Of a DNA stretch of 10,765 bases, positions 4,907 to 10,765 are shown in pieces. Position 1 is the first letter of the stretch. Every line of letters starts with the position of its first letter. The stretch spans positions 1 through 10,765 of the forward strand of contig JAOPWF010000835.1 of NCBI GenBank assembly GCA_025965815.1. The letters run 5' to 3'. This stretch comes from Mycobacterium sp. (GTDB lineage: Bacteria > Actinomycetota > Actinomycetes > Mycobacteriales > Mycobacteriaceae). The translations under genes were made by a program, and so were the position numbers. The notes under the pieces were generated by a model, which ran no database searches, was not told where the DNA came from, and saw only the letters and a list, made by a program, of their open reading frames with translations.

Positions 4907-7183
4907 CTACTCGCCGCCCGTTGCCGAAGCCATCGGTCGCTGACCCTCCGCCGCCGGCTCTGATGGAGGGTCGGGGTCGCTGATCCCTAACCACTCGCGC
5001 AGCCGCGCAAGCGGTTTCGGTGCCCACCAGTTGAACCGGCCCATCACATGCATGAAAGCCGGAACCAACAGCATGCGCACCAGCGTCGCGTCGGCCAGCA
5101 CCGCCAGCGTCAGTCCAACTCCGAACATCCGCATGAACGACACCTGGGCGGCGATCAACGCGGCGAACGAAATCGACATGATCAGTGGCGCGGCCGTGAT
5201 CACCCGGCCGGTATGCGCCAGCCCCAGCGCCACGCTCTCGTCGTTGTCGGCCGGCGTCCGCCCAGACGCTAGCCAGTACTCCCGGATGCGCGACACCAGG
5301 AATACCTCGTAGTCCATCGACAACCCGAACGCGATGCAGAACAGCAGCACCGGGATGTTGACCACCAGTGTGCCGGTGGCCGTGGTACCCAGCCCGCCGA
5401 GGTGGCCATTCTGGAAGATCCACACCATTGCGCCGAAAGCGGCGGTCAACGATAAGACGTTGAGCACCAGCGCCTTCAGCGGCAATACCACGCTGCCGGT
5501 CAGCAAGAACAACAACACGAACGTGATTGCGCCAATGACCGCGAGCACGATGGGCAGCCGGGAGGTGACGGCGTTGGCAGTGTCACGGTTTACCTGCGCA
5601 GTCCCGGTCATGAGGACACGCTGGCCGCCCGGACCCGGAACAGCGTGCAGCCGGTCGAGCTGCGTCTTGGAGGTCTGCGAGAACAGCGGCGCGCTGCTCG
5701 AAACGGTGAGAAACGCGCTGCCTTTCGTTATCGCGGCTGCAGCCGAGGGCGGTCCGACAAGCGCACCAGCGGTGAATGTGCCACTCGGCGCGGATACTGA
5801 CAACACGTCGGGAACCCTCGACAGCTGGGAGGCGTACCGAGCCAGCTCCGCCGGAGTGACGCCGCTGGTGTCCCGGATCACCAGTGTCACGTTCGTCGCC
5901 AAGTCGTCGGCGAAATCGGCGCGAAGCTGATCCCCAACTTGACGAGCCGAGCTCGATGTCGGTAACACGCGATCGTCGGGCACGCCCCACTTGACACCGA
6001 TGAACGGCATGCCGAGCGCGACCAGCAGCGCAATGATCGCGAGCCCGATCGGGACGGCCCGGCGCATCGCGAACTTGGCTAAGCGGTACCAGAACGTCTG
6101 CTCCACCGGGCGTTGGACGGGCTCCGGCCTCCGCAGCAGGCGCCTCATAAGGCGGTGAAGATCGAAGGAGTCCAACCGTGGGCCGAGCAGCGCGATGGCC
6201 GCCGGCGCCACCACGATCGCGGCGACCGCCGCGAAGGCAACCACCGCGATGCCGGCATAAGCGAACGACTTCAGAAAGTACATCGGGAACAACACCATGG
6301 CGGACATCGACAGCGCGACCGTCATCGCGGAGAACAGCACGGTCCGGCCGGCGGTGGCCATCGTGCGCATCAGCGCCTCGTCCCGCCCGGCACCTTCGGC
6401 AAGCTCGTCCCGGTACCGGCTGAGGATGAGCAGCGTGTAGTCGATCGCCAACGCCAGCCCCATGGCGACGGACAGATTCAGCGCGAAGATGGAGACGTCG
6501 GTCGCGAAGGTGAGCGCCCGCAGCACCGCCATTGAACCGAAGATTGCGAAGCCGCCGACCGCCAACGGCAGCGCCGCCGCCACCAACCCGCCGAACACCC
6601 AGACCAGCACCAGGAAGCTCAGCGGAATCGCGATCGCTTCCATGACCTTCAGATCTTTTTCGCTTTGGACTTTGATCTGGGTATAGGTCATCGCCTCACC
6701 GCCGACGCGCACGGTCACACCGTCACGGTCGTGCACCAGTGCGTTGCTCAGCGTCTCGGCATGCTTGCGCGCGCCGCTCTCACCGCCAGTGATGCCGGCG
6801 ATGATCACACCGATCTTGCCGTCCTTGCTGATCAGCAACCTCGACGCCGACGGCGGCGTCGTCCATGCCGACGTCACCTGTGCCACATACGGGGAGCTAT
6901 GAAGCTGACGCACAATGTCGGTGCCGACCCCCCGGGCGGCGCTGCTCTGTACACCGTCGTTGGAGCTGACGGTGATCAGCATCTGCATGTCACCCTGATG
7001 AAACGTGTTTACCAGCAGGTTCGTCGCGTGCGCAGACTCAGCGGTTGGATCCTGGAAGCCAGCCGCGGAGAGGCTGTTCGCCACCGGTATGCCGAACACT
7101 GCCGCACCCACCATCACAAGCAGCGCGATCGCGATGATCCGCCGCGGCGCATGAATGGCCAGCCGAGCAATCCCCTCTAACAC
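4907..7183 (-). CDS. MmpL/RND-family lipid transporter
   Basis: A 758-residue inner-membrane protein of the MmpL branch of RND transporters, which export lipids across the mycobacterial membrane using the proton gradient. The layout is typical: TM1 (about 16-35), a periplasmic loop, a group of five TM segments (about 183-340), then a second half of the same design with TMs near 380-400 and 545-715. Asp-Tyr pairs of the proton relay occur in both halves: AIDYTLLILSRYRDE (Asp248-Tyr249) and SMDYEVFLVSRIREY (Asp624-Tyr625). It lacks the long C-terminal domain of MmpL3, and I cannot name a numbered orthologue. Start: GTG at 7183, four bases after GGAGG and 13 bp from the preceding stop; a GTG at 7216 is possible. 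As the last gene of the operon it probably exports the product of the upstream type III PKS. Confidence 0.9.
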   Translation of the reverse strand: MLEGIARLAIHAPRRIIAIALLVMVGAAVFGIPVANSLSAAGFQDPTAESAHATNLLVNTFHQGDMQMLITVSSNDGVQSSAARGVGTDIVRQLHSSPYVAQVTSAWTTPPSASRLLISKDGKIGVIIAGITGGESGARKHAETLSNALVHDRDGVTVRVGGEAMTYTQIKVQSEKDLKVMEAIAIPLSFLVLVWVFGGLVAAALPLAVGGFAIFGSMAVLRALTFATDVSIFALNLSVAMGLALAIDYTLLILSRYRDELAEGAGRDEALMRTMATAGRTVLFSAMTVALSMSAMVLFPMYFLKSFAYAGIAVVAFAAVAAIVVAPAAIALLGPRLDSFDLHRLMRRLLRRPEPVQRPVEQTFWYRLAKFAMRRAVPIGLAIIALLVALGMPFIGVKWGVPDDRVLPTSSSARQVGDQLRADFADDLATNVTLVIRDTSGVTPAELARYASQLSRVPDVLSVSAPSGTFTAGALVGPPSAAAAITKGSAFLTVSSSAPLFSQTSKTQLDRLHAVPGPGGQRVLMTGTAQVNRDTANAVTSRLPIVLAVIGAITFVLLFLLTGSVVLPLKALVLNVLSLTAAFGAMVWIFQNGHLGGLGTTATGTLVVNIPVLLFCIAFGLSMDYEVFLVSRIREYWLASGRTPADNDESVALGLAHTGRVITAAPLIMSISFAALIAAQVSFMRMFGVGLTLAVLADATLVRMLLVPAFMHVMGRFNWWAPKPLARLREWLGISDPDPPSEPAAEGQRPMASATGGE

Positions 7184-7196
7184 GTCTCCTCCGACG

Positions 7197-8315
7197 TCAA
7201 AAGCGAAGAACTGCACCCTCGATGGTGAGCCCCGGCCCGAACGTCAACAGGACCCCGTACTCTCCCGGGCGGGGCTTATCGACTCGCAGGATGTTCTCGA
7301 GCACGAGCAGCACCGTGGCTGATGCGCAGTTTCCGGCGTTCGCGAGCACGTCCCAGCTCGCGCGCAATTGGGCAGGCTTCAAGGCCAACTGTTTTCCCAG
7401 CGTCCGCACGATCTTCGGACCACCCGGATGAATTCCCCAGTGCATGATGTCACGGGGGGCCAGTCCCACCGGTTCGAGCAGCTTGACCAGGAAGCCGTCG
7501 ATGTTCTCCTGCAGCACCGCCGGCACACCGGCGGCCAGCGTCATCCAGAACGACTGGTTGCCGATGTTCAAACTCATCATCGTGTGCTTGTCATAGAGCT
7601 GCTCGGTGTGGGTGGCCAGAAACTGGATCCCATCACCGTCGGGCGCGGCTCCCAGCAGCATCGACACGCTGGCGTCGCCGAAAAGCGCCTGCGTGATCAA
7701 GGATTCCGTCGGATCCTCACTCGGCATCGGGGTATCGCGGATGTGGGCGGAACTGAGCTCCGTGCAGTTGCAGATCACCCGCTCGTCGGGTCGGGCGGCC
7801 AGGCTGTCCATTGCGACCTTGATCACGTTGAGCGCCGCATAGCAGCCCATGTGGCCGATGAAGGTGCGTCGCAGATCCGAGCGCAGCCCAAGTTCTTTCG
7901 CTAATAAAAGGTCGGGGCCCGGATTGGCGTAGCCGGTCGAGCACGCCATCACGAAGCTGCCGACGCTGCCGGTGTTGAACCCGCCGATCGCCTGCTTGAT
8001 CGAACGCGACGCTACGTCGATAACCGCGTCGGCGTGTGCGGCCATCCGGTCACCGGTGAGCATGGCACAGAGTTCCACTCGCCGATCTGGGTCCCAGATG
8101 ATGTAGCGCTTCTTCACCCCCGTCGACTCAACGATCCGCTTGGCAAACGGAACCGACGAGGACATGTGCTGGAAGAACCGCTCCCAGCTCTCCTGCTGAG
8201 TGACCTCGAATGGCGGATACGCCGACGAAATGCCCAGCAGCGTTGGCCGCACGGGCACCGCGCTCGATGTCAGCTGTCCTGGGGAGGAGGCGTCAATCGT
8301 GCCTGCTCGATACAT
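7197..8315 (-). CDS. Type III polyketide synthase (chalcone/stilbene synthase family)
   Basis: A 372-residue homodimeric-type ketosynthase, the usual family length. The Cys-His-Asn triad is visible: Cys158 in FIGHMGCYAALNVIK, His296 in WGIHPGGPKIV, and Asn329 in ANAGNCASATVLLVLE. The GPG loop near the C-terminus is present (TFGPG, 358-362). These enzymes extend an acyl starter with malonyl-CoA in one active site and cyclise the chain, giving pyrones, resorcinols or similar rings. The substrate is not readable, but the adjacent FAAL and ACP suggest a long-chain acyl starter delivered on ACP, as opposed to free acyl-CoA. The ATG at 8315 has GGAGGG six bases upstream. It begins 21 bp after the FAAL stop and precedes mmpL by 13 bp, so it is in the same operon. 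Confidence 0.92.
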   Translation of the reverse strand: MYRAGTIDASSPGQLTSSAVPVRPTLLGISSAYPPFEVTQQESWERFFQHMSSSVPFAKRIVESTGVKKRYIIWDPDRRVELCAMLTGDRMAAHADAVIDVASRSIKQAIGGFNTGSVGSFVMACSTGYANPGPDLLLAKELGLRSDLRRTFIGHMGCYAALNVIKVAMDSLAARPDERVICNCTELSSAHIRDTPMPSEDPTESLITQALFGDASVSMLLGAAPDGDGIQFLATHTEQLYDKHTMMSLNIGNQSFWMTLAAGVPAVLQENIDGFLVKLLEPVGLAPRDIMHWGIHPGGPKIVRTLGKQLALKPAQLRASWDVLANAGNCASATVLLVLENILRVDKPRPGEYGVLLTFGPGLTIEGAVLRF

Positions 8316-8336
8316 GGCTATCCCTCCGGTATTCCG

Positions 8337-10109
8337 CTACCCGACCGACGGCGTCTTCGCTGTATGCCGGGCGAATTTCGCGCGCGCGTGGAAGAGTTCT
8401 CCGTTGGCCGCGGCTACCAATAACCTTGCGGCGGAGAGCTTCTTCGGCGGGGACAGCGTCCCCGCCAGCCACTGCGCGCGCGCCTCGCGTCGTCGGAGCT
8501 TTCCGCTCGTCGTGCGGGGCAACGTACCCGGTGCCAGCAACTCCACCTGCGCCGGCAGTATGCGAGTGCGCTCCTCGACTCGCGACGCCACGCCGTCCGC
8601 CAGCGTCGGGGCGGCGTGCGAGGTGCTCTCGACGAGCATCGCCAGCGCCTCGTCATCCTCGCCCGCAGGGACGAATCCAACGGCGACTGCGCATCCGCTC
8701 CGAACGCCGGGTGGTTCGCTCAGCGCTGCCTCAAAATCCTGGGGCGCGTATTTGGCGCCACGCACGATCACGATCTCCTTGTGCCGTCCGCACAAGAAAA
8801 GCTCGCCGTCCTGTTCGAACCCGAGATCCCCCGACTCCAGCCAACCGTCGTGCAGCACCTGATCGGTCAGATCGGTCCGGCCGAAGTAGCCCGCCATGAC
8901 GCTGGGCCCACGAACGAAAACGTGACCGGCGTGCCCAGGAGGCAGCGCCACGCCCTCGGCATCGCGGATCTCGACCTCCACTCCGGCCAGCGGACGGCCC
9001 ACACTCACCAGCTCTTTGCCACCCGGTTCGACCACGCCGTCGGAAGCCAATTTGTCGGCGTCCACTCCAAGGGTGCGGAAGGAGGTGCCAGCCGGCTTGA
9101 ACGTCACGGCCAACGAGGCCTCCGCCATCCCATAGACGGGTGTCAGCGACGACGCGCGAAAGCCCCAGCGCCCGAATCGCTCATTGAATCGCCGCTGCAC
9201 CTCGGCGCTGACCGCCTCCGCTCCATTGAGAGACAGGCTCCAAGAGGACAGGTCTACGCCCTCGAGTTCGTCGTCGCGAATGCGTTTGAGGCACAAACCG
9301 AAGGCGAAGTTGGGCGCCGCCGAGAGCGTGCCCCGGTGTCGTGAGATGGCGCTCAGCAACGCAGCCGGTATCGCGACGAACAACTCAGGCGGAATCAGGA
9401 CGAGCGGGCCCGGAATGTAGAACGCTTCAAGCAGATTCCCAATCAATCCCATGTCGTGGTAGAGCGGCAGCCACGTGACCCCGACCGGGTTCGGCGTTCC
9501 CTCGTCTGTGATGTAGCGGTCAATCGCGGCGAGGTTCGACAGCAGATTCGCATGGGTCAGGGCCACCGGCTTGGGATCGTGCGTCGTGCCCGAGGAGAAT
9601 TGGATCAATGCCACGTCGTGGGCGGCGACTTCTATCTCGCCCGAGTTCGTGCCGGCCAGGCTGGACGCGGTCACACAGCCGAGGCGAGGAGCTGCGATCT
9701 GAACGGCGATCCCGAGGAACCGGCGGATGCGTTCGTCGGTGACGACTAGGACCGCATCCACCGCCGCCAGCATGGCCGCCGTCCTCCGGTGATACTCGTC
9801 GAGTCTGCCGAGCCGGACGGGCGGATACAGCGGAACCGGGATGGCGCCCGCGCACAGCACGTCGAAGAAGCACTCCACGAACTCCGGAGAGGTTGGCAGC
9901 ACGAGCGCGACGCGATCGCCCCTCTTCACCCCGGGAGCCATCAGATCCGCGGCGATCCACAGCGCGTGCTCGCGTACGCGAGCCATCGGCACGTCCTGGT
10001 CTTGCTCTTTCCGGTTCACGAAGAACAGGCTCACGCCACTGTGTGCGGCTGCGGCGAGCATTTCATTGAGCGTCTCGTGCTTCGGTGGGACCGCCGGAGC
10101 GCCTCTCAC
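8337..10109 (-). CDS. Fatty acyl-AMP ligase (FAAL, FadD-like)
   Basis: A 590-residue ANL-superfamily adenylate-forming enzyme. Visible motifs: phosphate loop FSSGTTHDPKPVALTHAN (171-188), WLPLYHDMGLIG (213-224), YGMAE (326-330), SGDLG with Asp428, and the catalytic Lys537 in LPRTTSGKLRRRE. Between about 335 and 370 there is extra sequence before LVSVGRPLAG, where FAALs carry the insertion that favours acyl transfer to ACP over CoA. It therefore probably makes acyl-AMP from a fatty acid and passes it to the neighbouring ACP. Start: GTG at 10109 with AGGAGG just upstream, overlapping the ACP stop as GTGA. A longer open frame to 10454 only shadows the ACP gene. The FAAL versus acyl-CoA ligase choice is inferred from pattern and context. 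Confidence 0.9.
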   Translation of the reverse strand: MRGAPAVPPKHETLNEMLAAAAHSGVSLFFVNRKEQDQDVPMARVREHALWIAADLMAPGVKRGDRVALVLPTSPEFVECFFDVLCAGAIPVPLYPPVRLGRLDEYHRRTAAMLAAVDAVLVVTDERIRRFLGIAVQIAAPRLGCVTASSLAGTNSGEIEVAAHDVALIQFSSGTTHDPKPVALTHANLLSNLAAIDRYITDEGTPNPVGVTWLPLYHDMGLIGNLLEAFYIPGPLVLIPPELFVAIPAALLSAISRHRGTLSAAPNFAFGLCLKRIRDDELEGVDLSSWSLSLNGAEAVSAEVQRRFNERFGRWGFRASSLTPVYGMAEASLAVTFKPAGTSFRTLGVDADKLASDGVVEPGGKELVSVGRPLAGVEVEIRDAEGVALPPGHAGHVFVRGPSVMAGYFGRTDLTDQVLHDGWLESGDLGFEQDGELFLCGRHKEIVIVRGAKYAPQDFEAALSEPPGVRSGCAVAVGFVPAGEDDEALAMLVESTSHAAPTLADGVASRVEERTRILPAQVELLAPGTLPRTTSGKLRRREARAQWLAGTLSPPKKLSAARLLVAAANGELFHARAKFARHTAKTPSVG

Positions 10110-10372
10110 GGTCCCTCCTGAATGCTGCGGACCACTAAAGCTGCGAGATCCCCAATCGTCCGGAGATCGTCTGCGTCCTCCTCTTGTAGAACGACGTCGT
10201 AGCGCGCCTCGATCTTGAAGACGAGCGACAAGACCTTGAGCGAATCCAGCCCCCCACCGAGGAGGGTCGAATCGGCCGTGAGATCGACAGCTCCCACTTC
10301 GGCCCGGATGAGATCGATGAGGTCTTGAGTGACGGCCGCAAGAGTTGCCGAGCGACCTGTTGGCAATGTCAT
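10106..10372 (-). CDS. Stand-alone acyl carrier protein
   Basis: An 88-residue acidic carrier protein. The phosphopantetheine attachment site is Ser44 in LLGGGLDSLKVLSLVFKIE, followed by the typical helix III region DADDLRTIGDLAALV. After modification it would carry an acyl chain as a thioester. Its stop overlaps the FAAL start by 4 bp (GTGA), strongly suggesting a working pair: FAAL loads the ACP, which hands the chain to the type III PKS. I chose the ATG at 10372 because GGGGG lies eight bases upstream and the family pattern begins there; a TTG at 10435 would add 21 residues without ACP character. Confidence 0.9.
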   Translation of the reverse strand: MTLPTGRSATLAAVTQDLIDLIRAEVGAVDLTADSTLLGGGLDSLKVLSLVFKIEARYDVVLQEEDADDLRTIGDLAALVVRSIQEGP

Positions 10373-10434
10373 AACAACTACCCCCGGGATGACGGCCGTA
10401 AAACTCTCGGCTTTGCCCCCTTCCGGAAACGTCA

Positions 10435-10440
10435 ATCATA
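10435..10440 (-). promoter_or_regulatory. Candidate -10 box upstream of the ACP gene
   Basis: TATGAT on the minus strand is one base from TATAAT and lies 62 bases upstream of the ACP start, in the 147-bp gap after the hydrolase gene. No clear -35 is present, which is common in mycobacteria. It could give the ACP-FAAL-PKS-MmpL genes their own promoter. Inferred only from the hexamer and the gap. Confidence 0.4.
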
Positions 10441-10519
10441 AGCTCGTGTGCCACGCGGCGAGGCGAAACTGCTCAGCACACCGACCGGGGCCGAACCGCC
10501 GGATTTATGTCGAGCATAG

Positions 10520-10765
10520 CTAGGCGGTCGGACTCGGGAAAAGTCCTTTCCTTTTCAACCAATCGAGCACAGTCATGTTGAACTGGTCGTGCTGCTCGAA
10601 ATAGCCGAGATGCCCCCCACCTTCGAGGAGCTGGTACTCCGCACCATCGATATGGTCGGCGAGATACTTGCCATGCTCGATAGGCACATCCTCGTCCAAG
10701 GTCCCGGACATGATCAGCGTTGGAACACCCTTAATGCGTGGCAGAACATCATGAATGCGCGTGTT
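10520..10765 (-). CDS. Alpha/beta hydrolase, C-terminal part
   Basis: The minus strand is open from the right edge to the TAG at 10520, giving the last 81 residues of a longer protein; its start is outside the window. PTLIMSGTLDEDVPIEHGK carries the strand and loop with the acid of the catalytic triad (Asp in GTLDEDVP). LLEGGGHLGYFE carries the catalytic His. The Ser nucleophile is not visible. The substrate is unknown: it could be a thioesterase or esterase releasing or trimming a lipid of the pathway, or be unrelated. It lies 147 bp upstream of the ACP on the same strand, so membership of the same operon is possible but less certain than for the tightly packed genes. Confidence 0.85.
   Translation of the reverse strand, partial: NTRIHDVLPRIKGVPTLIMSGTLDEDVPIEHGKYLADHIDGAEYQLLEGGGHLGYFEQHDQFNMTVLDWLKRKGLFPSPTA

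Noticed and set aside
6113..6686. Plus-strand frames rich in His, Arg and Gln opposite mmpL
   Set aside because: They are complementary to membrane segments of a complete MmpL and have no start signals or family pattern.
8200..9344. Several plus-strand frames of about 180-240 residues opposite the FAAL and PKS genes
   Set aside because: They are typical high-GC antisense shadows; the minus-strand frames carry full catalytic motifs.
10110..10454. N-terminal extension of the FAAL to 10454 (705 residues)
   Set aside because: The added 115 residues have no FAAL character, overlap the ACP gene in another frame, and the GTG at 10109 has a strong ribosome site and 4-bp coupling.

Overview
The window looks like chromosome of a mycobacterium or a very close relative. 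It is GC-rich and uses GTG and TTG starts. It carries an MmpL transporter next to a fatty acyl-AMP ligase (FAAL), and the N-terminus of a PhoP-like response regulator with a matching PhoP box. I could not assign a species.

Left part (1-1061): the 5' end of a phoP-like response regulator runs leftwards out of the window. Divergent to it is an uncharacterised 250-residue protein built around ten tandem 10-residue repeats, followed by a tRNA-Thr(TGT). The 45-residue core of PhoP biology is not visible here, but the 18-bp direct repeat between the two genes fits the published PhoP recognition motif.

Middle part (1062-4900): this reads as accessory DNA inserted at the 3' end of tRNA-Thr. Two displaced tRNA-Thr 3' ends lie in direct orientation downstream: a 48-bp copy at 4230-4277 and a 29-bp copy at 4872-4900. 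They delimit two small consecutive segments. The first (about 3.2 kb) holds a benzoylformate decarboxylase gene cut by a single in-frame TAG, a MazEF-type toxin-antitoxin pair with a palindrome-rich operator, and near its right end an 11-bp tandem repeat and a palindrome that could be recombinase sites. The second (about 0.6 kb) holds one DUF3303-like gene with a hairpin terminator. No integrase is visible, so these look like degenerate or satellite elements.

Right part (4907-10765, all minus strand): a lipid-biosynthesis operon. Order of transcription is alpha/beta hydrolase (C-terminus only, its start lies beyond the window), stand-alone acyl carrier protein, FAAL, type III polyketide synthase and MmpL transporter. 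ACP and FAAL overlap by 4 bp (GTGA), and the other genes from ACP to mmpL are 13-21 bp apart. A simple reading is that the FAAL activates a fatty acid and loads it on the ACP, the type III PKS extends and cyclises it (pyrone- or resorcinol-type product), and the MmpL exports the product. The product itself cannot be read from the sequence. The operon's last stop codon lies only 6 bp from the outer tRNA fragment.
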